Positions 9,384 to 17,840 of a stretch of 64,000 nucleotides of DNA are shown piece after piece. Source of the stretch: DAIOEK01 sp963721445 (lineage in GTDB: Bacteria > Chloroflexota > Anaerolineae > Anaerolineales > Anaerolineaceae). The position numbers were made by a program, and so were the translations under genes. The notes under the pieces were generated by a model. The model saw nothing but the letters and a program-made list of their open reading frames with translations, did not search any database and was not told where the DNA came from. The DNA is taken from NCBI GenBank assembly GCA_963721445.1, contig CAVRIZ010000005.1, positions 1,488,001-1,552,000 on the forward strand, in the 5' to 3' direction. Every line of letters starts with the position of its first letter. Position 1 is the first letter of the stretch.

Positions 9384-10219
9384 GAGAACGCGGAGGCTGC
9401 CTGTTCATTGTTACCGGTTTAATTCTCGGCCTGGCGGCTGGACTCCTGGTATCTTTGGTACTCAGTCCGGTCGAATATGTGGATATCACTCCCTCCATGC
9501 TGGGGACCAGGCAAAAAGACATCTACCGGGGGTTAATTGCCGCCTCCTATCAGTCCCGCGGAGATATTGGACGGGCGAAGGCACGGCTTGAGTTGCTCAA
9601 GGATTCCGATCCTGTTCAAACACTTACCGCCCAGGCGCAGCAGACAATTGCGCAGGGTGGATTGGCACAGGAAGCTCGCGGGCTTGCATTATTGGCGGCA
9701 GCCATGAATGAAAACCCGATCGAATTGACGACAGTACCTTCCTCTGCAGAGACACCCGTTAGTATCACACCTACCTTGACTGAATTTCCAACGCTGCCTC
9801 CTCTTGTTGAAACCACAACCATGCCAGAAGTGGGTGCGACGGAGGAAGTGGTTTTCCCAACACTTGAACCGTTGCCTCAGCTTCCCGGAGACCCTTATGT
9901 CTTGAAGGATCGCAAGGGACCATGTGATCTGGAAATCATGAATCTCTTGCAAGTGTATGTGATTGATAAGAGTGGAAAACCTGTCCCCGGCGTGGAAGTC
10001 ATTGTGACCTGGCAGGATGGTGAGGATCATTTTTACACCGGCCTCAAACCTTCGATCGACCCCGGGTACGCAGATTTTGAAATGCAACCCGACACGGTAT
10101 ACAATCTGAGACTTGCGAATGGCGGTGAGACAGCAACAAAATTGACCCCACCCAACTGTAAGTTGGATTCGGGGATGGAGTATAAAGGTGGGATAAAGCT
10201 GATCTTCGGACAGCCATAG
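9380..10219 (+). CDS. Membrane-anchored hypothetical protein with helical and beta domains
   Basis: A 279-residue protein of unknown function. Residues 7-33 form a membrane anchor (LFIVTGLILGLAAGLLVSLV); SPVEYVDITPSML and a helical repeat region (DIYRGLIAASYQSRGDIGRA) follow, resembling the preceding gene. A Thr/Pro/Glu-rich linker (about 115-165) leads to a C-terminal domain (about 170-279) with VYVIDKSGKPVPGVEVIVTW, a pattern of carboxypeptidase-regulatory-like or Ig-like beta folds, and two cysteines (KGPCDLE, PPNCKL) that could form a disulfide. Start and upstream stop overlap (ATGA). Secretion across the membrane is inferred. Confidence 0.75.
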   Translation: MRERGGCLFIVTGLILGLAAGLLVSLVLSPVEYVDITPSMLGTRQKDIYRGLIAASYQSRGDIGRAKARLELLKDSDPVQTLTAQAQQTIAQGGLAQEARGLALLAAAMNENPIELTTVPSSAETPVSITPTLTEFPTLPPLVETTTMPEVGATEEVVFPTLEPLPQLPGDPYVLKDRKGPCDLEIMNLLQVYVIDKSGKPVPGVEVIVTWQDGEDHFYTGLKPSIDPGYADFEMQPDTVYNLRLANGGETATKLTPPNCKLDSGMEYKGGIKLIFGQP

Positions 10220-10296
10220 GATTTGGATAAGATTTCCGAAAATTTTTGGAAAGTACATTTATGGGACGACCGGCTGGTCGCCCTTTTGAGTCTTCC

Positions 10297-10371
10297 GGGG
10301 GTCGGAGGATGGTGCCCGGGCATTTTCACCCAGATGCCCACGTCTCTTCAATACCGCAAAGTCAAATAGCC
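10297..10371. repeat. Copy 1 of a dispersed non-coding repeat
   Basis: Begins with GGGTCGGAGGATGG and ends with ATGCCCACG...CTTCAATACCGCAAAG, followed by TCAAATAGCC. The same ends recur in the second copy 230-270 bp downstream, with different interiors. Confidence 0.7.
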
Positions 10372-10431
10372 TATCGCCTCTACGGGTTTCTGGATAATTC
10401 ACTGCCTTTTATCCTTTTGGGATGTTGGCAT

Positions 10432-10530
10432 CTGGAAGAAGGGCGTTAATAACGCCCTTCTTCCAGGAAATTAATTCTCCCCTTCCAGCGTTAAAAACGA
10501 GTTTTTCGGAACATCAGCCGCTGGAAGGGG
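10432..10530. repeat. Two strong inverted repeats in a non-coding gap
   Basis: 10432-10466 is a 35-nt perfect palindrome with a 17-bp arm (CTGGAAGAAGGGCGTTA) and a single central base. 10479-10490 (CCCCTTCCAGCG) pairs perfectly with 10519-10530 and encloses a smaller AAAAAC/GTTTTT stem. The whole 10220-10716 gap has no credible gene. Confidence 0.75.
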
Positions 10531-10644
10531 TCGGGGGATGGCTGAAATCCGGTGTATCCGGAATATATTATTCCAGGGAGTGTGCGTCGATGGCTGCCAC
10601 TCCCATATGCCCACGACGCTTCAATACCACAAAGTCAAATAGCC
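10527..10644. repeat. Copy 2 of the dispersed non-coding repeat
   Basis: Starts GGGGTCGGGGGATGG and ends with ATGCCCACG and CTTCAATACCACAAAG, then TCAAATAGCC, matching copy 1 with two or three substitutions in about 38 bp at the right end. The interior is longer than in copy 1. Confidence 0.7.
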
Positions 10645-10667
10645 GGACGACCCAGACCAGATCGAGA

Positions 10668-10699
10668 AAATAAAAAAAGCGAGCAGAACGCTCGCTTTT
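10668..10699 (-). terminator. Terminator of the small membrane protein gene
   Basis: A 10-bp perfect stem (AAAAGCGAGC/GCTCGCTTTT, loop AGAAC) followed on the minus strand by TTTTTTTATTTT. Confidence 0.9.
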
Positions 10700-10716
10700 A
10701 CACCGATCTGAAACCA

Positions 10717-10953
10717 TTACATTGGCAGGACGACTTTACCTGTCAGCAGCAAGCATAAGCTACCCAGAACACAGGTCATGATGAAGATCAGCAGCATGAT
10801 CACGAAACGCTGGACGGGAGTCAATCCCAACAGTCTCTTCCCGACATTCACTTCGCCTGTCTCTTCTGAAGTGAATACCGGCTGATCCATCGAAAAGAAT
10901 GGAGATGTATCCTGTGATTCCTGGGGTTGTTCTTCTGGCGGTTGATTGAACAT
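10717..10953 (-). CDS. Small single-span membrane protein, unknown function
   Basis: A 78-residue protein with an acidic, Gln/Pro/Ser-rich cytoplasmic-type N-terminus (PPEEQPQESQD) and one C-terminal hydrophobic segment (FVIMLLIFIMTCVLGSLCLL). The ATG at 10953 is preferred; a GTG one codon upstream is also possible, since GGGAGGGTC sits just upstream of both. Its own terminator follows. I do not recognise a family. Confidence 0.65.
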   Translation of the reverse strand: MFNQPPEEQPQESQDTSPFFSMDQPVFTSEETGEVNVGKRLLGLTPVQRFVIMLLIFIMTCVLGSLCLLLTGKVVLPM

Positions 10954-10994
10954 CACGACCCTCCCATCCTATGCTCTTATCAATATACCACAAG

Positions 10995-11777
10995 TTATTT
11001 CTGGCGCAACCGTAAATGGACGTCTCCCACTTTAACTGGAATTAGCCCCAGATACGACCTGATGAGGAGATCGCCATTATCTGCAATGCCCTCCAAAGCT
11101 CCATCCAGTTCGTGTCCCATCGCACCCCGGATCTCCACTTCTTCACCAAGGAATGCCAGTCGCTGCCGCCAATAATCAAAGAACAGGTCATTGCCCAATT
11201 GGGATCGCCAGAAGATCATCTGCGTCAGGAATTCGCTCAACAATTGCCAACGATCTACGGTTAGACCGGCTTCTGTTTCGATGCAAGTGGCTGGAAATGT
11301 GAGTTCTTCCATGGGTGGAATTGCCCTGGGAGTGATATTGATGCCTGTCCCTATAACTACTCCCCTCAGGTCGTCTCCAATCCAGGCTGTTTCTGATAGT
11401 ATTCCGCACACTTTTTTTCCTGATAACAATACGTCATTTGGCCATTTGATCTGCGGCTGGATCGAGTATAGTTTTTCCAGGGTCGACGCTACGGCAATTC
11501 CCGCCATCGGGGATAAAAGGTGTAATAGATTGCGCTCCCGTTCGATAGGCCGGATGATCAGGCTGCAGGCTAACGCCGCACCAGCACGGGTATGCCATTT
11601 ACGGTGGAAGCGCCCACGTCCTTTGGTCTGCTCATCGGCGATAACGATGGACATATCTGGCGCACCTTGATCCATCCAGGTATGCGCGTCGTCATTGGTG
11701 GATTCTGTGCTGGGAAGATATTGGATCGACCCCAGATCCATTCCCTGTAACAGATCGATAAGCACCTCAGTTGACAT
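10995..11777 (-). CDS. birA: Biotin--[acetyl-CoA-carboxylase] ligase, catalytic domain only
   Basis: A 260-residue biotin protein ligase that activates biotin to biotinyl-AMP and attaches it to carboxylase carrier lysines. The signature GRGRFHRKW (residues 53-61) binds ATP/biotin, and KWPNDVLL and GILSETAW complete the active site; GVVIGTGINI follows. The SH3-like C-terminal domain is present. It lacks the N-terminal DNA-binding helix-turn-helix of E. coli BirA, so it should not act as a repressor. It overlaps holB by 11 bases at its start, indicating co-transcription. Confidence 0.93.
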   Translation of the reverse strand: MSTEVLIDLLQGMDLGSIQYLPSTESTNDDAHTWMDQGAPDMSIVIADEQTKGRGRFHRKWHTRAGAALACSLIIRPIERERNLLHLLSPMAGIAVASTLEKLYSIQPQIKWPNDVLLSGKKVCGILSETAWIGDDLRGVVIGTGINITPRAIPPMEELTFPATCIETEAGLTVDRWQLLSEFLTQMIFWRSQLGNDLFFDYWRQRLAFLGEEVEIRGAMGHELDGALEGIADNGDLLIRSYLGLIPVKVGDVHLRLRQK

Positions 11778-12837
11778 CAGTTTCTCCCATCAGCAAATTC
11801 TCCATGGTCAGACGAACTGCGCAATAACCTTCTATCCGTCGGAGGGCGATATCGCAGCCAGTGATCCACAATTCGGCATCCATGGGTGAAATTTTATTTG
11901 AGAGGCTTTCAACGACACTGGAAAAATCGGTATTCATCAATGGAGACGAAGAACCCGAAGAGTGTAACAGGATATCCCGGAAGAGGCTCTGCCAATTCAA
12001 GACAGTCTCCTTCGCTCGTTGACGAAGGATCGCGAGTTCAAGCCGTTTTGGAAAATGTTGATCAATATATTGAAAACGATCCTTAAGCGTGGCATTCATC
12101 ACTCGCACCAGATCCTGGATGTCTTCAACCCGCCGGGTAAGATGCGCTTCATCATTGGCTAGGCGGGCAGCAAAGCCGTATCTACCACCGGATAAATGAT
12201 CCAAAAGGATGGATTTTTCCGGATCCAACTTCTGACGTTCCTGCAGAGCGGTAGCCACCAACCCTTGCGATAATGGACGGAGTCGGATGAGTTCGCAACG
12301 TGACACGATGGTTGGCAATAAATTTTCCGCACTATCAGCCGTGATGATAAGCCTGGCGCGATCCGGTGCTTCTTCCAGAGTCTTTAGTAATGCGTTTTGC
12401 GCTTGGACAGTGGCTTTTTGAAAATCCAACAATAGACCAACTTTATATGGGCTTTCATAGGGAGCGAGCATCAGGAATGACTGCAGTTCGCGAACCGAAT
12501 CGATGGGTATCTCAACTTTCCCTTCAGGAAGTTGGACCACTTTGAGGTCAGGATGCTGCATCAGTTCGATTTGCCGGCAGGACCGGCAATCCGGCTTCAT
12601 ACAAGGATCGCCACTCCCTGATGAATTTGGACAATTCATCGCTTGAATAAACCGCAAAGCGAGAGTCCTCCGCCCGACACCTTCCGGACCGGATACCAGA
12701 TAAGCATGCCTGGCTTGTCCACGCCGTAAATGCTCCTGAAGCAACCGGACGGCCCATTGGTGTCCAAGGATATTCCAATGTTGAGTTCCAGCTTGTGGTT
12801 GAGGTATTATCGGTGGATCGGGGAAATTTAATGCCAT
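11767..12837 (-). CDS. holB: DNA polymerase III subunit delta' (clamp loader)
   Basis: A 356-residue AAA+ clamp-loader subunit. The P-loop position reads GPEGVGRRT, lacking the usual Lys, as expected for a non-hydrolysing delta' subunit. A zinc-finger pattern of four cysteines follows (CPN... CMKPDCRSC, residues 69-87), and QNALLKTLEEAP (sensor/SRC region approach) is visible. It pairs with delta (HolA) encoded at 14.0-15.1 kb. The gene starts from a likely leaderless promoter that is divergent from the radical SAM gene. Confidence 0.9.
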   Translation of the reverse strand: MALNFPDPPIIPQPQAGTQHWNILGHQWAVRLLQEHLRRGQARHAYLVSGPEGVGRRTLALRFIQAMNCPNSSGSGDPCMKPDCRSCRQIELMQHPDLKVVQLPEGKVEIPIDSVRELQSFLMLAPYESPYKVGLLLDFQKATVQAQNALLKTLEEAPDRARLIITADSAENLLPTIVSRCELIRLRPLSQGLVATALQERQKLDPEKSILLDHLSGGRYGFAARLANDEAHLTRRVEDIQDLVRVMNATLKDRFQYIDQHFPKRLELAILRQRAKETVLNWQSLFRDILLHSSGSSSPLMNTDFSSVVESLSNKISPMDAELWITGCDIALRRIEGYCAVRLTMENLLMGETDVN

Positions 12838-12843
12838 GGGACT

Positions 12844-12849
12844 ATTTTA
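12844..12849 (-). promoter_or_regulatory. Candidate -10 element (TAAAAT) of the leaderless holB promoter
   Basis: On the minus strand TAAAAT is followed by exactly 6 nt and then the holB ATG. There is no Shine-Dalgarno before the start. Confidence 0.5.
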
Positions 12850-12893
12850 ATCGACTTCCGTAAAACGCCCCATTCTTCTTCGCCAGTCAGTCG

Positions 12894-12899
12894 TATAAT
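12894..12899 (+). promoter_or_regulatory. Candidate -10 element (TATAAT) of the leaderless radical SAM gene promoter
   Basis: A consensus TATAAT followed by CAATAA and the ATG at 12906; no Shine-Dalgarno. It shares a 68-bp divergent gap with the holB promoter. Confidence 0.6.
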
Positions 12900-12905
12900 C
12901 AATAA

Positions 12906-14018
12906 ATGGTAGAAATCAGGACATCTCTGGATCAGATGACCATCGATGGCACCCTGGCGGAATTCACGGGGGACGGAAATCTACGCTGCACTGCCTGCGC
13001 GCATCGCTGTCTCCTGAATCCTGGAAAACGCGGGATTTGTGGGGTTCGATTCAATGAGCAGGGAGCACTTCGCGTTCCCTGGGGATACACAGCCGGTATC
13101 GCCGTAGACCCGATTGAAAAAAAACCGTTCGGACATTTTCTCCCCGGTGAAGATGCCCTGACATTCGGCATGTTTGGGTGCAACTTCCATTGTGATTTTT
13201 GCCAAAACTGGCACACCAGCCAGGTACTGCGTGACCCGAATCTGGATACCACGGTCGAAATGATCCACCGGATCACACCTGAAGAAATTGTCAGATTGGC
13301 ACTGCAAGCCCAGGCGAAGGTCGTTGCCAGTTCCTACAATGAACCGATCATAACCGCCGAATGGGCGCGGGATATATTTACTGTTGCAAAGATCAACGGG
13401 TTGAATACTGCAATGATATCTAACGGATACGCCACGCCCGAAGCATTGGATTATCTGCATCCGGTCTTGGACGGATATAAGATCGATCTCAAATCGATGC
13501 GTGACCGAAACTATAGGACGATGGGTGGAGTATTGAACCATGTGCTCGACTCGATCGCGTATGCCCACAAATTAGGAATATGGGTGGAAGTGGTGACTCT
13601 GATAATTCCCGATTACAACAACTCACCCGAAGAGCTATGGGACGCGGCTCGCGCCATCCGATCGGTTTCCAAGGATATTCCCTGGCATGTAACCGGATTT
13701 CACCCTGACTATAAGATGTATGCCAGCCGGTCCACAATGGCACGCGAATTACAGGTTGCTGCTGATATAGGGCAAGAAGCCGGTTTGCATTATGTGTACG
13801 CCGGTAACCTTCCCGGGAAAGTGGGCTCCATGGAAAACACGTACTGCCCTTCCTGCGCCAGATTATTGATCAGCAGATCAGGTTATCGGTTGAGTGAGTA
13901 CCATATCACAAGCGCCGGTACCTGCCCGGATTGTCGCTACAAAATTGCTGGCGTATGGACAACCGATCCATCCACGGTTCAACTTGGAAAATCAGATTTA
14001 CCATGGTTGGTAAGGTAA
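12906..14018 (+). CDS. amrS: AmmeMemoRadiSam system radical SAM enzyme (PflA-like)
   Basis: A 370-residue radical SAM protein of the COG1180 type. The [4Fe-4S]-binding motif is GCNFHCDFCQNW (CxxxCxxC, around residues 96-104), preceded by RCTACAHRCLLNPGKRGICG, a second cysteine cluster typical of this subfamily. The YNEPIITAEWARDIF and DGYKIDLKSM blocks are also typical, and a C-terminal CPSCARLL... CPDC zinc-type motif is present. The partner proteins of the three-gene AmmeMemoRadiSam set (AMMECR1 and Memo-like) are not in this window, and the reaction of the system is not established. Initiation is probably leaderless. Confidence 0.9.
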   Translation: MVEIRTSLDQMTIDGTLAEFTGDGNLRCTACAHRCLLNPGKRGICGVRFNEQGALRVPWGYTAGIAVDPIEKKPFGHFLPGEDALTFGMFGCNFHCDFCQNWHTSQVLRDPNLDTTVEMIHRITPEEIVRLALQAQAKVVASSYNEPIITAEWARDIFTVAKINGLNTAMISNGYATPEALDYLHPVLDGYKIDLKSMRDRNYRTMGGVLNHVLDSIAYAHKLGIWVEVVTLIIPDYNNSPEELWDAARAIRSVSKDIPWHVTGFHPDYKMYASRSTMARELQVAADIGQEAGLHYVYAGNLPGKVGSMENTYCPSCARLLISRSGYRLSEYHITSAGTCPDCRYKIAGVWTTDPSTVQLGKSDLPWLVR

Positions 14019-14019
14019 T

Positions 14020-15093
14020 TTACCCTGCTATCTCTACTATAAGTTGATCGATCAATACACTCAAATCACCGCTGCCCGGTTTTTCCGCGGCGCCTTTGCT
14101 TTCTTCTTCAATATCCATCAGTTTTCGATAGGCTCGTTTTAATTGGGATAGTTTGAATTTCTGTGCTTGGGGGAAAAGTTTTCTAGCTTGAAAATCCGTA
14201 ATTTTTAGATCCCGGATCAATTCGGTAACGCCACCGCCGCTGCTCACAACTTCACATCCCAGCAGCAGTTGACGGAATTGCCAGATTATCATGGGGAAAA
14301 TTTCCTGCCTCAGGTCGAGAGTATCCAATAATTGGTGAAAGATCTGAAGGGCTTTCCGCGGATTGCCCTCGCCGATGGCATCGGTCAGGTCCCAAATTTT
14401 CAGGGAAACTACAGAGGTGGATAAATTCATCACATCATCTCTGTTGATCGTGCGACTTTTGGCGTATGTTATCAGTTTATCGATTTCTAAAACAGCCAGT
14501 CTGGTATCCGTTCCAACATATTCCGCCAGCTCTACGGAAGCAGCCTGATCGATTGCTCCACCCAATTCTTTTGTCTTTTTTTGGATCCAATTCGGCATCT
14601 CTCGAATGGACGGCAGGGCAAAACTACGAATACTGACATGCTCCTTATTGGAAGCTGCCCACTTCATTAAGAAATGCTTTTCAGTCAGGAGTTCCCATTG
14701 ATACCCGCCAGCCCGCCATTTTTGATGATCTTCGATAACTAGGATCAACTGGGTTGTCTCCGGCAGGTTTTCAAGGATCTGAAAAAATTTTTGACGGCCA
14801 TCTTTTTCTTTTACGGTTTCTCCACCCAGGCTTGTTTCATCACCGGATCTTTTATTTTCCAGCCTGTGTAACGGGTTTGTCAGAATAGTGATGCGCTGGT
14901 CGCTAAAAAAAGGAGTTGCCATCACGGTGTTATACAGATCATCATTCGAGCAAGTTTTTCCATCCAGCCTGGATGTGTTGACATCTGCCATCGCAGAATC
15001 GCCCGCTGCGTGGACCTGCAATGAAATAAATCGCTGCATGGCAATCTCATCATCACCATGCAGAATAAGGATGTTCGGTTTGGATTCAGTCAT
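14020..15093 (-). CDS. holA: DNA polymerase III subunit delta (clamp loader)
   Basis: A 357-residue HolA protein. The opening NILILHGDDEIAMQRF matches the family's P-loop-like start (usually LxxGxE), with RITILTNPLHRL and a C-terminal collar region ending AEKPGSGDLSVLIDQLI. It opens the sliding clamp within the clamp loader. The mid-region ELAEYVGTDTRLAVLEIDKL and AIGEGNPRKALQIFHQLLD is highly characteristic. It converges on the radical SAM gene with one base between the stops, and is followed upstream by no obvious operon partner. Confidence 0.92.
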   Translation of the reverse strand: MTESKPNILILHGDDEIAMQRFISLQVHAAGDSAMADVNTSRLDGKTCSNDDLYNTVMATPFFSDQRITILTNPLHRLENKRSGDETSLGGETVKEKDGRQKFFQILENLPETTQLILVIEDHQKWRAGGYQWELLTEKHFLMKWAASNKEHVSIRSFALPSIREMPNWIQKKTKELGGAIDQAASVELAEYVGTDTRLAVLEIDKLITYAKSRTINRDDVMNLSTSVVSLKIWDLTDAIGEGNPRKALQIFHQLLDTLDLRQEIFPMIIWQFRQLLLGCEVVSSGGGVTELIRDLKITDFQARKLFPQAQKFKLSQLKRAYRKLMDIEEESKGAAEKPGSGDLSVLIDQLIVEIAG

Positions 15094-15111
15094 TAATATA
15101 CTGCCTGCTTA

Positions 15112-15651
15112 CTAACGTAACACCACCACAGTACCCGCTATGAGATCGTGTAATGCTTGTTTTTTTGCTGTGAACGCAGCCATTAGATAACCAATCAGGA
15201 GAATGGCACCGGAAATAATCTTCCCGAGGAAACGCCCCGTAGCGGTTCCGAAAGAGATCTGCTCACCATCCAGATCGGTGACTTTCATACCAAGCAGGCG
15301 TTTACCCGGAGTAGCCTGCATTCCGGAGCTTTCAAATATGGCAAAATATAACCAGGCGAGGACGAAATTGACGACGAGTGCTACAAAAAATAGATCCCCA
15401 AAACTACTGATCAATTCAGGGGGGATCTCTGTACTTCCCGGTCCAAAGCCACTGTTCATCACAACCTGGGAAATACTTGCGCCCATGAGCGCCCCGATGA
15501 TCTGTGAAGCAATCCCGGTAATGATACTAAAAATAATGCTGTCAATGATATATCCGCCAAAGCGGCGAAAAAACCCAGCATACTCGATTGTATGTGGCGG
15601 TTCCTGTGGAAATGTTCCCTGTGAGAATAACGCCGGATCCAGGCTTTCCAT
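15112..15651 (-). CDS. RDD family membrane protein
   Basis: A 179-residue protein with a cytosolic Pro-rich N-terminus and an RDD domain: AGFFRRFGGYIIDSIIFSII, where the family's Arg and two Asp pattern appears as R..G..ID, then GMQATPGKRLLGMKVTDLDG and TGRFLGKIISG. Four hydrophobic segments are visible. RDD proteins are often of unknown transport function. A clear ribosome site (GTAGGAGGAAATT) precedes the ATG. It is 9 bp from the DUF6391 gene, on the same strand, so co-transcription is likely. Confidence 0.88.
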   Translation of the reverse strand: MESLDPALFSQGTFPQEPPHTIEYAGFFRRFGGYIIDSIIFSIITGIASQIIGALMGASISQVVMNSGFGPGSTEIPPELISSFGDLFFVALVVNFVLAWLYFAIFESSGMQATPGKRLLGMKVTDLDGEQISFGTATGRFLGKIISGAILLIGYLMAAFTAKKQALHDLIAGTVVVLR

Positions 15652-15660
15652 AATTTCCTC

Positions 15661-16182
15661 CTACCCCGAATGGGTATAGACCCGGAACGCCTGAATGGCG
15701 CCACGGGAGACATCCTCAATCCGTAGGATAGCGAATTCCCCGAGATCAGATGTAGTTGTTCCCTTAACTTGCAAATTGTATGCCAGGGGTTGAGCAAGGA
15801 TCACGGCCAGGGTAGATAACAGGAATACAACAGGAAGTCGATCTAGCTTGTCAGACATCTTTTTCCCTGAGCCAAGCATCGCAACCCAGGCAGAAAAACC
15901 GGTCACGACACCGGTTGTGACGATATTAGTGCCGCAATTTGGGTGATATACCAGGTGAGATTCCCCACCCCGGATCCGTTTCACCGCTTCGTCCACAGCC
16001 AGACGGATATCTTCCCCGGGAATCTGTCCGATGATCCAAAATCCATGGATATCCGAATAGCCCGAAATAGCGCGGGTAGGATGTTGCTTGCTCAGTATAT
16101 GTATGGTGGCATGTTCGACGGCGTGGTTGCGCCGGATGGATAAAATCTGTCTTTGATGCAAGAATAGCTGAATGGGATTCAT
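15661..16182 (-). CDS. DUF6391-like membrane protein
   Basis: A 173-residue protein. The N-terminal RRNHAVEHATIHIL segment with two histidines, the HGFWIIGQIPGEDI and SHLVYHPNCGTNIV blocks, and two hydrophobic segments (TGVVTGFSAWVAML and VVFLLSTLAVILAQPLA) match what I recall of the DUF6391 family found in Chloroflexota and cyanobacteria. The function is unknown; the conserved His, Glu and Cys residues suggest a metal site or a zinc-linked activity, which is inference. AGTAGGAGAACCGT precedes the ATG. It lies upstream of the RDD gene. Confidence 0.72.
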   Translation of the reverse strand: MNPIQLFLHQRQILSIRRNHAVEHATIHILSKQHPTRAISGYSDIHGFWIIGQIPGEDIRLAVDEAVKRIRGGESHLVYHPNCGTNIVTTGVVTGFSAWVAMLGSGKKMSDKLDRLPVVFLLSTLAVILAQPLAYNLQVKGTTTSDLGEFAILRIEDVSRGAIQAFRVYTHSG

Positions 16183-16273
16183 ACGGTTCTCCTACTACAC
16201 GAAGTACGCAAAATGTAATAAGTTTTCGCTTTCCTTCATTGTCTTTGCATGCTTCGTCATCTTTGAAGTATCG

Positions 16274-17734
16274 CTACGGTTGGTCTGATTCATGAGGCGG
16301 GTTTGATTTTGGGGTCCTCTTCTTGTCTGATGGCATTGCCCAATCCTGCAGCAAGGCGTGATTTAGTGCTTCCCGAACAGAACGGGCTTCTATGACATGG
16401 ATCCCATCCGGGTAAGGCTCCGTGGCTTTCATCCGGCGCGGGACGACGGCGGTCTTAAATCCCAGCTTGGCGGCTTCCCGCAGTCGGGCTGACATCTGGC
16501 TGGCCTGCCGAAGCTCGCCTGATAACCCGATCTCGCCAATCAAGACGGTATCCGCTTTGACCGGGATATCTCTGAACGAGGAAGCGATCGCAGCCGCCAT
16601 CGCTAAATCTGCTGCAGGCTCATCGATTTGCAGCCCCCCGATGACATTGGCAAACACATCCTGTTCCATCAGGTTCATTCCTGCCCGCCGGGTAAGGACT
16701 GCCACGACCAGTAATAAGCGGTTGAAGTCAATTCCATTTGGTGTCCGGCGGGGATTGCCGAAGTTGGTGTGGTTGGTCAGCGCTTGTACTTCCACCAACA
16801 GGGGACGGGTACCTTCCATGGTTACAACGATAGCGGAACCCGGAGAATTGATCATCCGCTCGACCAGAAATGCCTCGGATGGATTGGTCACCTCGATCAT
16901 GCCACGTTCCGCCATTTCGAAAACACCCACTTCAGATGTCGCGCCGAAGCGGTTTTTCACACATCGAAGCAACCGATAGCTCTGAAAACGGTCACCTTCC
17001 AGGTAAAGAACCGTGTCAACAATATGTTCCAGCACGCGCGGACCGGCAATGAGACCTTCCTTGGTGACATGACCGATGACAAATACGGTGATGCCGGTCA
17101 TTTTCGCCAGCTCCCGCAACCTGGACGCACATTCACGCACCTGCGTGACCGACCCTGCGGAAGAGCGCATATCCGGCAGGTAGACCGTCTGGATCGAATT
17201 GATGATCAGGATGGATGGCTTTACCTGTCCGACATGCTCCAGGATGGCCTGTAAATTTGTTTCGGTCACCAGCAGCAGGTCTTTTAGATCTTTGCTTTTC
17301 TCTTGATCGTCTTTTAGTAAGCGCATAGCGCGCATGTGGATCTGTTTTTCGGATTCTTCCCCGGAAACATACAGGATCTTCGCACTGGCAGCCATGACCA
17401 CAGCCAACTGCAGCAGGAGCGTGGATTTACCTATGCCCGGATCACCGCCAACCAGGACGATCGAGCCGGGAACAATCCCACCCCCAAGGACACGGGAAAA
17501 TTCACCGATAGGAAGATGCCAGCGTGTTTCTGCATTAGTATCGATGTCTGATAAGCGGCGTGGTTTGGATTGGGATGACAAACCGCCGACAGACCGGGCG
17601 GATATACCGGGCTCCGGTTCTACGAGCTCTTCGATCATGGTGTTCCACGCGCCGCATTGCGGGCAACGTCCCATGGGTTGGGCGACTACCCGGCCGCATT
17701 CCTGACAGACATAGCGATGTTGGACTTTGGGCAT
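16274..17734 (-). CDS. radA: DNA repair protein RadA (Sms)
   Basis: A 486-residue DnaB-like/RecA-like branch-migration helicase in homologous recombination. The N-terminal zinc finger is C10xxC13 and C24xxC27 (VCQECG, CPQCG). Walker A is GGDPGIGKSTLLLQ (near residue 95), the RadA-specific motif KNRFG is present, and the C-terminal Lon-protease-like domain contains GEIGLSGELRQ. All hallmark parts are intact at normal length. Initiation appears leaderless from a TATAAT 6 nt before the ATG. It lies downstream of the protease gene on the same strand but separated by a terminator. Confidence 0.95.
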   Translation of the reverse strand: MPKVQHRYVCQECGRVVAQPMGRCPQCGAWNTMIEELVEPEPGISARSVGGLSSQSKPRRLSDIDTNAETRWHLPIGEFSRVLGGGIVPGSIVLVGGDPGIGKSTLLLQLAVVMAASAKILYVSGEESEKQIHMRAMRLLKDDQEKSKDLKDLLLVTETNLQAILEHVGQVKPSILIINSIQTVYLPDMRSSAGSVTQVRECASRLRELAKMTGITVFVIGHVTKEGLIAGPRVLEHIVDTVLYLEGDRFQSYRLLRCVKNRFGATSEVGVFEMAERGMIEVTNPSEAFLVERMINSPGSAIVVTMEGTRPLLVEVQALTNHTNFGNPRRTPNGIDFNRLLLVVAVLTRRAGMNLMEQDVFANVIGGLQIDEPAADLAMAAAIASSFRDIPVKADTVLIGEIGLSGELRQASQMSARLREAAKLGFKTAVVPRRMKATEPYPDGIHVIEARSVREALNHALLQDWAMPSDKKRTPKSNPPHESDQP

Positions 17735-17740
17735 AGGCTA

Positions 17741-17746
17741 ATTATA
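17741..17746 (-). promoter_or_regulatory. Candidate -10 element (TATAAT) of the leaderless radA promoter
   Basis: Minus strand reads TGTATAAT, then 6 nt, then ATG. A TG directly precedes the hexamer. No Shine-Dalgarno is present. Confidence 0.6.
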
Positions 17747-17782
17747 CAGGAGATGCCTGCTCCGCGATTTATATGTACATCA

Positions 17783-17815
17783 AAATCTCGGAAGCTGTTC
17801 TGGCCTCCGAGATTT
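17783..17815 (-). terminator. Terminator after the trypsin-like protease gene
   Basis: A 10-bp perfect stem (AAATCTCGGA/TCCGAGATTT) followed on the minus strand by a short TTTTG tract; separates the protease from radA. Confidence 0.65.
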
Positions 17816-17840
17816 GTCTACAACATCGTATTGAGTGTTT

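Noticed and set aside
10297..10644. Possible CRISPR-like repeat pair
   Set aside because: Only two copies, unequal spacers and partial identity; no cas genes anywhere in the window.
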